Under the pieces are notes generated by a model. It worked only from the letters and a program-made list of their open reading frames with translations. It was not told where the DNA came from and did no database searches. Positions 1 through 6,998 of a stretch of 15,663 nucleotides of DNA are shown here, piece by piece; position 1 is the stretch's first letter; each line of letters starts with the position of its first letter. The stretch spans positions 1 through 15,663 of the forward strand of contig JAZSPG010000019.1 in NCBI GenBank assembly GCA_045537295.1, in the 5' to 3' direction. This stretch comes from Scatosoma sp045537295 (GTDB lineage: Bacteria; Bacillota; Clostridia; Christensenellales; Borkfalkiaceae). A program made the position numbers and the translations under genes.

Positions 1-41
1 CCGCTTGGCCTCCGACTTCCCGTCTCGCCCTCGCCACACAA

Positions 42-57
42 GTCTGCCCGGGCAGAC
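42..57. repeat. dispersed palindrome copy 1
   Basis: Perfect GTCTGCCCGGGCAGAC upstream of the structural promoter (-35 at 85). Confidence 0.95.
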
Positions 58-84
58 CACCCCTGATAAAAATCCACTACCCTC

Positions 85-113
85 TTGACATCCGCCGCAA
101 TCTATGCTACTAT
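85..113 (+). promoter_or_regulatory. sigma-A-type promoter of the structural operon
   Basis: TTGACA at 85-90, a 17-bp spacer and TACTAT at 108-113, preceded by TGC, which gives an extended -10. Transcription would start near 120 and read through two copies of the 16-bp palindrome (153-168, 184-199) before the first gene at 223. A third copy (42-57) lies just upstream of the -35. Seen in sequence; activity is inferred. Confidence 0.7.
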
Positions 114-152
114 GCACATGGTGGGAGAAATGTACTCCTTCCTCCTTGACAA

Positions 153-168
153 GTCTGCCCGGGCAGAC
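153..168. repeat. dispersed palindrome copy 2
   Basis: Perfect copy in the structural leader, directly after a second TTGACA (146-151). Confidence 0.95.
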
Positions 169-183
169 TAATTGCTTTTCTAG

Positions 184-199
184 GTCTGCCCGGGCAGAC
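184..199. repeat. dispersed palindrome copy 3
   Basis: Perfect copy 8 bp upstream of the Shine-Dalgarno sequence of the upper collar gene; only 15 bp after copy 2. Confidence 0.95.
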
Positions 200-222
200 C
201 GTTCTATTGGAGGTGATTACAT

Positions 223-1311
223 GTGGCCTCGATAACCCGTAAGTTACGGGAGATTGTCTCACTCGACGAAACTGACTACGCAGTGCGTAAGCGTCGTATT
301 GTAAGTGATAATTTAGACTGGTTGTTGAACAAAACCGCCGTCATGTTTGAGTATGACAATTTGCCCCCGACTATCCCTCGTATTGCGCTGGAGCGCTTAC
401 TTCAATGGTGCGGCTCGTGCGCAATCTGGCGCGTCCCCTCGTCTCACGAACCTACCGGCTATGGCCCGTCGTTTGACTATTCAAGTCTGCCCGGGCAGAC
501 CGATTCCGACTTGTACGCATTTACCTACACACTCGCGGATGCTCCTGACCCTTATAATGAGCCTCACAGTGTAGTCATTACGTCGCCCGGGTTTCGCCCC
601 ACAATCTCCGAAACGCTTGAAATTAACAAGGACGTTGTAATTATCCGCAACGATACAAACTACCGCGGCTTGTTTGCTTTGCATAAGAAGTATGCTGAGC
701 TTCTCGCAGAGGCTGAGTTATCACTTCGTTCTACGTTACTTGTCCTCCGCGACGAGTTGCTCTTTATCGCAAAGACTGAAAAGCAACGGCGCGCAGTTGA
801 GGCGTATATCAATTCTCGTGACGTCGGCCAACCTTCGTTTATCGTGTCGCAGGACCTCGGCACGCCACTTGAAACGATAGCGCAGAATACTCACTCGAAT
901 GCGGTTGAACTTGCGGTTAATGGCTTACAAGCTATTAAGGCCGCGTGGTACAACGAAATAGGTCTTGACCCGTCATTCTCCTTAAAGCGTGAATACACGT
1001 CCGCGCAAGAAATTGGGGAAAACACTGACCTTCTTATGCCTATCATTGATGATATGTACGAATCACGCCGCATTGGTATCGAAAACGTCAATGCGCTTTT
1101 CGGTACCAATATAGTCGTCAGGCGTTCCTCGGCGTGGGAGTACAAGGAAAAATCCGTCACACTAGGTATCGAACTAGAGAAGGCCAACGTTGACCTTGTG
1201 GAAGCGCAGGCTGATTCCGCTGGAAGTCTGCCCGGGCAGACTGGAACAGAGGAAGGTGGTGAAAAGGATGTTCCGAATGGCGATGACGCCTCTGATAGAA
1301 GCGATTCCTAG
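223..1311 (+). CDS. upper collar (head-tail connector/portal) protein, gp10-like
   Basis: A 362-aa protein resembling the phi29 gp10 connector, the dodecameric ring through which DNA is packaged and onto which the tail is built. The N-terminal segment FEYDNLPPTI (about residues 43-52) matches the gp10 pattern FEWENLPPTI. The C-terminal region with AAWYNEIGLD, a KRE segment, then MYESRRIGIENVNALFGTNIVVR, has the order seen in gp10 (NAVWNEM, KKER, REEACEKINELYGLNVKVKF). The start is GTG 223, because TGGAGGTGAT at 208-217 is well placed and the ATG at 221 is out of frame and stops after four codons. Two palindrome copies lie in frame: 485-500 (SLPGQT, residues 88-93) and 1226-1241 (SLPGQT near residue 335), the latter in an acidic C-terminal tail likely to be disordered. 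It overlaps the next gene by 44 bp. First gene of the plus-strand operon. Confidence 0.88.
   Translation: MASITRKLREIVSLDETDYAVRKRRIVSDNLDWLLNKTAVMFEYDNLPPTIPRIALERLLQWCGSCAIWRVPSSHEPTGYGPSFDYSSLPGQTDSDLYAFTYTLADAPDPYNEPHSVVITSPGFRPTISETLEINKDVVIIRNDTNYRGLFALHKKYAELLAEAELSLRSTLLVLRDELLFIAKTEKQRRAVEAYINSRDVGQPSFIVSQDLGTPLETIAQNTHSNAVELAVNGLQAIKAAWYNEIGLDPSFSLKREYTSAQEIGENTDLLMPIIDDMYESRRIGIENVNALFGTNIVVRRSSAWEYKEKSVTLGIELEKANVDLVEAQADSAGSLPGQTGTEEGGEKDVPNGDDASDRSDS
485..500. repeat. dispersed palindrome copy 4, in upper collar gene
   Basis: Perfect copy in frame, encoding SLPGQT. Confidence 0.95.
1226..1241. repeat. dispersed palindrome copy 5, in upper collar gene
   Basis: Perfect copy in frame (SLPGQT) near the C-terminus, just before the Shine-Dalgarno sequence of the overlapping lower collar gene. 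Confidence 0.95.
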
Positions 1312-2452
1312 CGCCGATGTCTTTACACACATGACTAGTCTTTCGTTCATTCCCGACGCGACTGTAGCGGGTTACCTGAATATGGAATACTTCTACAATC
1401 ACTCGGGAACGAAAGAGGCGTCGCCGCTTACGGAACGGTTCGTGGATGATGACGAGATTTCTTTGAAACTCGCTAACATTATTCTCAATCGGTACAGCAC
1501 GAAATGGGAGGCATTATTCCGTCAGTATGCTTCCCTCTCTACTCTCAATCTACTTGACAATATCAACACTATTACCGAAACAGAGTACGGTAAAACTGTT
1601 GATAAGGACGGGGAAAACACTCTCACAAAATCGGGTAGCGAAAAATGGACTTTGCGTGGTACTGTGACTGAAACGGTATCTTCTGATTCACAGAATCCTT
1701 ATAAGTCCGAAATGACTATTTCCGGCAAATACAAGGATACTTCTGACCGCTCTAACGCGCATAAGGGCACACAAGAGGTATTAGAAGAGTACCCCGAACA
1801 ACGTAAGTCTGAAAAGACTACGACAGGCGGGTATAAAGATACCGATACGACAGCTATTGCCCGGACAGGCGCGCAAAAGACTACGGAAAAAGGTGGTACC
1901 ACCTCTTCTATCTATGGTTATAATTCCTCTACCGCTGTTCCGTCCTCTGTTGTTGCCCCTTCTGACGCTTCACTCGGCACAACGTCAGAGCTTGAATATC
2001 TTGGGACAGGTGTGACCGATACCCATTCTGGAAATATTCACCGCGAATATGATACAGGCGGGTTAAAGGAAAGCACGATAGAATCCGGGAAAACGAAAGT
2101 CTCGACTTCTTTCGGTGAAAACGGAATTACTGATACGGAATCTGGCGGCGTCGAAAGAACTTATACCAACTATAAGGAATCAACTGTCCAAACTGGCGCA
2201 CGTACTACACAGACCGATTATGGCAATACCGGAAAGACAAATGAGCTGTCTTTTACAGACCGCGTGGATACTACTTCCATTGACGAAACAGTATCCGCTT
2301 CTGGCACTGACACAGTTTCGTCTACTGGTTACAAGTACGATTCTCTTGTATCGGAATACGTTGCGCTCTTTATGTCCGCTGATTTCATTGACTTTCTTGC
2401 AATCGTTTACAATGATTGCGATGAGGTTCTAACCTGCCCGTTCTATGTGTGA
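1268..2452 (+). CDS. lower collar protein, gp11-like, with repeat-rich insert
   Basis: A 394-aa protein placed right after the upper collar, as gp11 follows gp10 in phi29. The N-terminal 110 residues (NHSGTKEASPL, then LANIILNRYSTKWEALFRQY, then LLDNINTITETEYG) and the C-terminal 40 (YKYDSLVSEYVALFM through CPFYV) look like lower collar ends. Between them, residues about 110-350 are Ser/Thr/Gly/Lys-rich with two visible internal repeats: GKYKDTSDRSNAHKGTQ (153-169) against GGYKDTDTTAIARTGAQ (187-203), and a unit of roughly 40 residues (247-285 against 286-323) with shared TDT, SG, REY/RTY, KEST and SGKT/TGAR positions. The start ATG 1268 follows GAGGAAGGTGG; an upstream TTG in the same frame would merely extend across the palindrome copy at 1226-1241. 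phi29 gp11 is about 290 aa, so the insert explains the extra length. Function by position and end similarity. Confidence 0.75.
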   Translation: MFRMAMTPLIEAIPSADVFTHMTSLSFIPDATVAGYLNMEYFYNHSGTKEASPLTERFVDDDEISLKLANIILNRYSTKWEALFRQYASLSTLNLLDNINTITETEYGKTVDKDGENTLTKSGSEKWTLRGTVTETVSSDSQNPYKSEMTISGKYKDTSDRSNAHKGTQEVLEEYPEQRKSEKTTTGGYKDTDTTAIARTGAQKTTEKGGTTSSIYGYNSSTAVPSSVVAPSDASLGTTSELEYLGTGVTDTHSGNIHREYDTGGLKESTIESGKTKVSTSFGENGITDTESGGVERTYTNYKESTVQTGARTTQTDYGNTGKTNELSFTDRVDTTSIDETVSASGTDTVSSTGYKYDSLVSEYVALFMSADFIDFLAIVYNDCDEVLTCPFYV

Positions 2453-2453
2453 G

Positions 2454-2469
2454 GTCTGCCCGGGCAGAC
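2454..2469. repeat. dispersed palindrome copy 6
   Basis: Perfect copy between the lower collar stop and the capsid ribosome site. Confidence 0.95.
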
Positions 2470-2490
2470 TAATGTATGAAAGGAGCTATT

Positions 2491-3639
2491 ATGAAAGTAA
2501 GTGACGCTAGTACTCTGATTAACAATGCCGCCGCAAACTTTTCGGGTCTTGAGGCGACGGTAAATCAGGACTTGTCCGATATCGTCGATTTCGGGCGTAA
2601 ACTGGAGGATATGAATCCGTGGGGCGTCGACGCCTTTTTCGGTAAGTTAGCCGACCAGTTTAATACTATCAAGTTCTGGGCGCGTCCCTACGTCTCGTTT
2701 GCCCCGTCTGTTTACGTGGAGGCGGAACGCTTCGGGTCTATCCGCGCTATGTACAGGACGCCGTATCTGGATTCGGAGGCGTCGCCCGTCTACAATCTGC
2801 AACAGGGACAGTCCTACGACCAGTACGTTGTCAACAAGCAAACTGTCGATGTCCGCCTCTGGAACGACCGTTTTTCGTCGAAAGTGGAGACAATCACGCT
2901 CCCGCATGAACAGATTGAATCGGCTTTCCGCAACGCGTCGGAGATGATGTCGTTCATCGGTATGCTTGAAATGGCGCGTGACAACTCCCACCGCCGGGCA
3001 TGGGATGAGTTGATTATGTCCCTGTTTCAGGGCATTATCGGCATGGCCGTCAATGCGGGCGGAATGCAAGATATCAAGCTCTTGACGGAATATAATGCTA
3101 TGTCCGGGCAATCCCTGACGGCGCCGAATGCCCTTTATAGTGAGGGCTTCATTCGCTACGCAATTTACCGTATGGGAGTGATTCGTGACCAAATGGCGCT
3201 CGTAACCGGAATGTTCAATACGTCCGGCTATATGACGGCGACCGCGCCGGAAAGACAGCGGACAGTCTTACTCTCCGACTTTGCCCGTGCCGCAGGAGTG
3301 TATTTGCATGACGCCCCGAACCAGTTCAATACCGGTAACTTGACTATCCCGAAAGCCGATATTGTTCCGGCGTGGCAAGGAATGGGAACCACTGGGGCGT
3401 ATACCGACCGCGCGGCTATTAACGCGACAATCGTCATTAGCGGCAATGAAATTACGTCGACTGCAAGCAATATTCTCGGCGTCGTTTACGACGAGTGGGC
3501 GCTCGGGGTCTCCGCGCAACGGCATGAGGTTACGACCGCGTGGAATGCTCTCGGGCATTATACGAACTACTTCGACCAGATGTTTGGCGGGTTCTTTGTG
3601 TCGCCTGACGAAAACGTCGTTGTGTTCCGTATGGCGTAA
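2491..3639 (+). CDS. major capsid protein, gp8-like
   Basis: A 382-aa protein forming the prohead shell by inference from similarity to phi29 gp8, which has an HK97-type fold. The C-terminus (VVYDEWALGVSAQRHEV, then NYFDQMFGGFFVSPDENVVVF) parallels the gp8 C-terminus ([20 protein letters not shown], then [21 protein letters not shown]). The N-terminal half carries a long helix-rich stretch about residues 130-180 (HEQIESAFRNASEMMSFI) compatible with the spine helix. I chose ATG 2491 because AAGGAG at 2480-2485 precedes it; the upstream ATG 2476 would place that Shine-Dalgarno sequence inside the gene. No scaffold-protein gene precedes it, unlike phi29 gene 7. The coding body contains no palindrome copy, but one lies just upstream (2454-2469) and another begins directly after the TAA stop (3640-3655). 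Codons are GC-richer than in the downstream fibre genes. Confidence 0.85.
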   Translation: MKVSDASTLINNAAANFSGLEATVNQDLSDIVDFGRKLEDMNPWGVDAFFGKLADQFNTIKFWARPYVSFAPSVYVEAERFGSIRAMYRTPYLDSEASPVYNLQQGQSYDQYVVNKQTVDVRLWNDRFSSKVETITLPHEQIESAFRNASEMMSFIGMLEMARDNSHRRAWDELIMSLFQGIIGMAVNAGGMQDIKLLTEYNAMSGQSLTAPNALYSEGFIRYAIYRMGVIRDQMALVTGMFNTSGYMTATAPERQRTVLLSDFARAAGVYLHDAPNQFNTGNLTIPKADIVPAWQGMGTTGAYTDRAAINATIVISGNEITSTASNILGVVYDEWALGVSAQRHEVTTAWNALGHYTNYFDQMFGGFFVSPDENVVVFRMA

Positions 3640-3655
3640 GTCTGCCCGGGCAGAC
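3640..3655. repeat. dispersed palindrome copy 7
   Basis: Perfect copy starting at the base after the capsid TAA and ending 1 bp before AGGAGGTG of the 85-aa gene. Confidence 0.95.
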
Positions 3656-3669
3656 TAGGAGGTGTTGAT

Positions 3670-3927
3670 ATGGCTTCGATTAAACAGTATAACTACTCTC
3701 TCGATATGGCGCAGTCTACCGTATCGGAGCTGTCCAACGTGTTCCCGTACAACGTTGAGGAGGGGCTTCTTGACGCGACGGCTATCACTATCCAGAATAT
3801 CAATCTGGCTGAGGTGTACTATCAGGCGGTTCCCGCTTGGTATGACCGCACGAATAAGCGTCTGTATTCGTCTGTTACGTCGTCTAACTACTGGGCGGTG
3901 AACGGCGATACGCTGACGTACACGTAA
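3670..3927 (+). CDS. small structural-operon protein of unknown function
   Basis: An 85-aa protein (MASIKQYNYSLDMAQSTV start) with aromatic and hydroxylated residues, no membrane segment and no motif I recognise. The start ATG 3670 is preceded by AGGAGGTG at 3657-3664, an excellent site. It lies between the major capsid gene and a head-fibre-like gene, so a minor head, decoration or fibre-attachment role is the likeliest inference. Palindrome copies sit immediately before its Shine-Dalgarno sequence (3640-3655) and directly after its TAA stop (3928-3943), making it a gene cassette exactly bounded by two copies. Confidence 0.75.
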   Translation: MASIKQYNYSLDMAQSTVSELSNVFPYNVEEGLLDATAITIQNINLAEVYYQAVPAWYDRTNKRLYSSVTSSNYWAVNGDTLTYT

Positions 3928-3943
3928 GTCTGCCCGGGCAGAC
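3928..3943. repeat. dispersed palindrome copy 8
   Basis: Perfect copy starting at the base after the TAA of the 85-aa gene. Confidence 0.95.
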
Positions 3944-3949
3944 TACTAA

Positions 3950-3975
3950 CCGCCCGGGTCAGAGGCAACGGGCGG
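3950..3975 (+). promoter_or_regulatory. GC hairpin upstream of the head-fibre-like gene
   Basis: CCGCCCG (3950-3956) can pair with CGGGCGG (3969-3975) across a 12-nt loop. The left arm and loop read like a decayed palindrome copy (GCCCGGG-T-CAGAG). No T-run follows; instead AAAGGAGGTG begins at 3981. It may tune or protect the downstream message rather than terminate. Hairpin seen in sequence, role inferred. Confidence 0.4.
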
Positions 3976-3997
3976 GTATGAAAGGAGGTGAAATAAT

Positions 3998-4714
3998 ATG
4001 GCTTCATATAATATTTGTCCTGTTGGAGAATTTTCTACTATGACAGATTACTATAATTATGCTTTAGATTATGGTAAGGTGTCAGTTCAGTTTACTGGTT
4101 CGGTGAACGCGGTCAGAACATTCAGCGCACCTGTTTCCACTATGTCCGGTGCAATAGTTATGAGTTTATCTGGGCAACTATTTAGTTCGATTGTAGAGAA
4201 TGTCTTGCCTTACTATGTCGCTGGATATCTTGTAATTAGTCAGCCTGATGCTATCAATTCATTTATATATAATCAGACCGGCGATTTTGCAAGGACTGAC
4301 GGTCCATTAAATAGTGATGAAACTATCACGATAGGTAACGATACCTATCGTGCTGTGTCATTACAGTTAGCCTCCCAAACTAGTATGCCTACTGTTATCG
4401 AAGAAACAGGGGTCTTCAGTGGACTGAATGTACTAAACTCTGTTTCCGATATTTTAGCGGCTATAGCAGACGCGGGCATATCCCCTATACCTGATAAGTA
4501 TCCTATTACCTATCACTATACCAACTCCACAGTATCCGGCCCCGCAGAGGCCGCAATAGGCGATACTGTCACTGTCTCTGCTTTCCCCGATACCGACTAT
4601 GGTATAACCGACCCCACAACGCAAATCTCCGTAACGAATAACGACGCCCCCGTAAATTTTACATGGGACGCCGCGACGAACACAATTACGTTTACAATGC
4701 CCGACCCGACATAA
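3998..4714 (+). CDS. putative head-fibre-like structural protein with C-terminal beta domain
   Basis: A 238-aa protein starting MASYNICPVGEFSTM, with the site AAAGGAGGTG at 3981-3990 before ATG 3998. The final 70 residues or so (from YPITYHYTNSTVSGPAEAAIG through NTITFTMPDP) have the alternating pattern of an Ig-like or InlB-repeat-like beta domain often found on phage surface proteins. The N-terminal 150 residues match nothing I know. Its place between the capsid and tail genes corresponds to phi29 gene 8.5 (head fibre). Its first 400 bp are conspicuously AT-rich with different codon choice from the capsid gene, suggesting an exchanged surface module. A receptor-binding or decoration role is inference; similarity to true gp8.5 is not visible by eye. 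Confidence 0.6.
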   Translation: MASYNICPVGEFSTMTDYYNYALDYGKVSVQFTGSVNAVRTFSAPVSTMSGAIVMSLSGQLFSSIVENVLPYYVAGYLVISQPDAINSFIYNQTGDFARTDGPLNSDETITIGNDTYRAVSLQLASQTSMPTVIEETGVFSGLNVLNSVSDILAAIADAGISPIPDKYPITYHYTNSTVSGPAEAAIGDTVTVSAFPDTDYGITDPTTQISVTNNDAPVNFTWDAATNTITFTMPDPT

Positions 4715-4725
4715 GTCGAACTAAA

Positions 4726-4749
4726 GGTGGTCTGCCCGGGCAGACCACC
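4726..4749. repeat. extended 24-bp palindrome copy
   Basis: The 16-bp core at 4730-4745 is flanked by GGTG and CACC, so the perfect dyad grows to 24 bp. It lies between the stop of the head-fibre-like gene and the Shine-Dalgarno GGAGGTG of the tail gene. Confidence 0.9.
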
Positions 4750-4770
4750 TGAATGAACGGAGGTGAAACT

Positions 4771-6963
4771 ATGCCTGACTATGTAGTAGTGCCGTATTGT
4801 CAAGATAGTTCTATACAGTTTGTATATGCCGACGGTGTGGTATGCGGTACGTATAATAACCTTAATGTCAAGGTTGGTTATTATAATCAGAATGTTACTA
4901 ATGTTAGAATGGCATTTTATGATAACGGCTCTAACATTAGTGCTATTATGGCGTCTACTGAGTTTGCACAATCTATGGTTTCTAATAGGTTTGTTACTTA
5001 TGATTCAAATTCGGATAGTTATAGCCAAATAGCGGGCGGCAATGGCACCGTTACCAGTGATAATATTTATAATGGCTGGTATTATGTAACAACTGGCGTA
5101 TCGTATCCGTTCATACCTTCTGTCACTCTGTTCAGTACACTTAACGAGGCTTTAGAAGCGATAGCTGGTTATCAGAATCCCGGTGTCCACGTTACATTTT
5201 CGCCCGTTTATATTCCTTCTTTCCCGGGCGTTCACGTTTCATTTAACCCCGTATTACTCGACCCGAACGCGCAAGGCGGTACTTCTACAACCGGCGGGGG
5301 CGACGGTGCCTTTGATGATACCTCGGACGAAATACCTATTCCTGAACTTCCGCCTATTTCGGCGGCTGACGCAGGCCTTGTGACGCTGTTCCGTCCGACG
5401 CTCGCGCAATTGCAAAGTCTCGGTTCGTACTTGTGGACAAATATCACGGACTTCATAGAGAATCTTAACAAGCTCTTTATGAATCCTATGGACTATTTAA
5501 TAGCGCTAAATATCTTCCCTGTCAATCCTTCTGTCGGTACGGAACGCGCTATTAAAATAGGTTCTTTTACAACCACTATCAATATGCCGCCCGTTACGTC
5601 GCAGTGGTATGAGTTTGATTGTGGCAACGTAACATTGCGAAAGTATTGGGGTTCCGCTCTTGACTATGCGCCGAATACCAAAGTCTCTCTATTCCTTCCC
5701 TTTATCGGTTCTGTACACTTGAACACGGATGAGGTTATGGGAAACGTAATTGGAATCAAGTACCGTTTTGACTTACTTTCCGGGCAATGCGTCGCAATGG
5801 TAACAATCGGTCTGCCCGGGCAGACTTCCGTCTGGTACCAGTTCACGGGAGAGGCGGGGGTGTCTGTTCCTTTGACAGGGGCTGATTGGTCTAGAGTATA
5901 CAGTGCCGCTATAGGTGCCGTAGGCACTGCTATTACCGGTGGAATAAGCGCGGCGGCTTCTGGCGCGGCGGCTGGAGGTGCAACGGCGGCATTAGCTGGC
6001 GCGCAAGCCGCGGACGCCGCAAGCAATGCCGGACTGGCATACTCTATGATAAACGATACTTCTAAAGGCGTCAGGGGCGTTGCGGCAATGCGCGAACAAA
6101 TGTTAGAGGCTTCGCAAATGGCATTGAACGCCGGTAAGCAAGCCGCGTCCGCTCCGTCAAGAGTTGCTAGAGGTGTTAGAGCGTCACGTATTGCTAACAC
6201 TATCAATAACACAATTGGCACAGTTATGTCCGGTAAAGGCTCCATTCAGCATTCCGGAACGATTTCCGGTAGTGCTGGAATGCTTGGAGTAAAAACTCCG
6301 TATCTTTGCGTGGAATATCCTAACCAGTCCCTTGCACAAGACTACAAGCATTTTGTTGGATACCCGTCGAATATCTATTCGCGTCTAGGTACTCTTTCAG
6401 GTTATACAGAGTGCGAACAGGTTATTCCGTCCGGTCTGCCCGGGCAGACCGATTCCGAAATAGCCGAATTGCTTGAATCACTCAAAGGCGGGGTATACCT
6501 TAACTTTAACAACGTTACTAGCAAAGGTACCGGAATTACGCTCTACAATTTTACAGCGCCGCCGAATACTGTTGGCAAAGGTGCCGTGCAAGTTGAAACG
6601 TTATCCGGCACATTCCGTGATACAGTATCCATTACTAACCCCACGTTTACTATCGAAAGAAATTCGCCGATAGGCTTTAACTATGTTTATATACAGGCCT
6701 TCGACAGATTCTACTATGTATCTGGGGTGTCCGCTGATTTACACGGAATCGTCACTGTATCGTGTACCGTCGACCCGCTCGAAACGAATGCTAGCGCGAT
6801 AGCGCAAATGAACGCAGTTATTCGCCGTCAGGAAAACCAGTATAACCTCTATCTTGACGACGGGATTTTCAAAGCGTACCAAAACACAAAGCATAAACTG
6901 ATAGCGTTTCCGAATAGCTTTACTGATTATTCCTATATTCTCGCGCTAGCGGGAAACGGATAG
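4771..6963 (+). CDS. tail knob protein, gp9-like, with N-terminal extension
   Basis: A 730-aa structural protein read from ATG 4771 after GGAGGTG; the earlier ATG 4753 would swallow the ribosome site. Residues about 1-140 are AT-rich in coding and unrecognised. A short tandem motif follows (GVHVTFSPV, then GVHVSFNPV, about 138-160), then a Gly/Asp/Pro linker. Residues about 270-385 (YEFDCGNVTLRKYWGSALDY, then SLFLPFIGSVHLN, then IKYRFDLLSGQCVAMV) look like conserved tail-knob body. About 380-425 is an Ala/Gly-rich hydrophobic stretch resembling the membrane-active loop of phi29 gp9. About 590-725 (NYVYIQAFDRFYYVSGV, then VDPLETNASA, then RQENQYNLYLDDG) resembles the N-terminal part of gp9 (FYAFVTELEY, FEIDVLQTW, REHVKLWNDDG). 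Two in-frame palindromes add GLPGQT (5810-5825 and 6434-6449). Last gene of the operon, ending at the central terminator. Confidence 0.78.
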   Translation: MPDYVVVPYCQDSSIQFVYADGVVCGTYNNLNVKVGYYNQNVTNVRMAFYDNGSNISAIMASTEFAQSMVSNRFVTYDSNSDSYSQIAGGNGTVTSDNIYNGWYYVTTGVSYPFIPSVTLFSTLNEALEAIAGYQNPGVHVTFSPVYIPSFPGVHVSFNPVLLDPNAQGGTSTTGGGDGAFDDTSDEIPIPELPPISAADAGLVTLFRPTLAQLQSLGSYLWTNITDFIENLNKLFMNPMDYLIALNIFPVNPSVGTERAIKIGSFTTTINMPPVTSQWYEFDCGNVTLRKYWGSALDYAPNTKVSLFLPFIGSVHLNTDEVMGNVIGIKYRFDLLSGQCVAMVTIGLPGQTSVWYQFTGEAGVSVPLTGADWSRVYSAAIGAVGTAITGGISAAASGAAAGGATAALAGAQAADAASNAGLAYSMINDTSKGVRGVAAMREQMLEASQMALNAGKQAASAPSRVARGVRASRIANTINNTIGTVMSGKGSIQHSGTISGSAGMLGVKTPYLCVEYPNQSLAQDYKHFVGYPSNIYSRLGTLSGYTECEQVIPSGLPGQTDSEIAELLESLKGGVYLNFNNVTSKGTGITLYNFTAPPNTVGKGAVQVETLSGTFRDTVSITNPTFTIERNSPIGFNYVYIQAFDRFYYVSGVSADLHGIVTVSCTVDPLETNASAIAQMNAVIRRQENQYNLYLDDGIFKAYQNTKHKLIAFPNSFTDYSYILALAGNG
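5810..5825. repeat. dispersed palindrome copy 10, in tail gene
   Basis: Perfect copy in frame, GLPGQT, between two beta-rich segments of the tail knob body. Copy 9 is the extended one at 4726-4749. Confidence 0.95.
6434..6449. repeat. dispersed palindrome copy 11, in tail gene
   Basis: Perfect copy in frame, GLPGQT, in the linker before the C-terminal gp9-like domain. Copy 12, decayed, is the central terminator stem at 6973-6988. Confidence 0.95.
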
Positions 6964-6964
6964 C

Positions 6965-6997
6965 AAAAGGCGGCCTGCGCGGGCAGACCGCCTTTTT
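6965..6997. terminator. bidirectional rho-independent terminator built on a decayed palindrome
   Basis: A-run, GGCGGCCTGC, centre, GCAGACCGCC, T-run, lying 1 bp after the tail gene stop and 1 bp before the ATPase stop, so it can end both convergent operons. The stem is the palindrome element with two changes (T to C at 6974, C to G at 6979). On the minus strand the first change leaves a G-U pair, on the plus strand a C-A mismatch. Structure seen in sequence. Confidence 0.85.
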
Positions 6998-6998
6998 G

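Noticed and set aside
221..235. ATG at 221 as start of the upper collar gene
   Set aside because: Out of frame; reaches a TAA after four codons. GTG at 223 continues the long frame.
891..1187. Open frame of 98 codons on the minus strand
   Set aside because: Lies wholly inside the upper collar gene, has no ribosome site, and its composition mirrors the opposite strand.
2647..3192. Minus-strand frame of 181 codons across the capsid gene
   Set aside because: Antisense shadow of a strongly supported capsid gene; no start signal and unnatural His/Arg-rich sequence.
5664..6245. Minus-strand frame of 193 codons in the tail gene
   Set aside because: Antisense to the Ala/Gly-rich segment; GC-rich low-complexity coding often opens the reverse frame.
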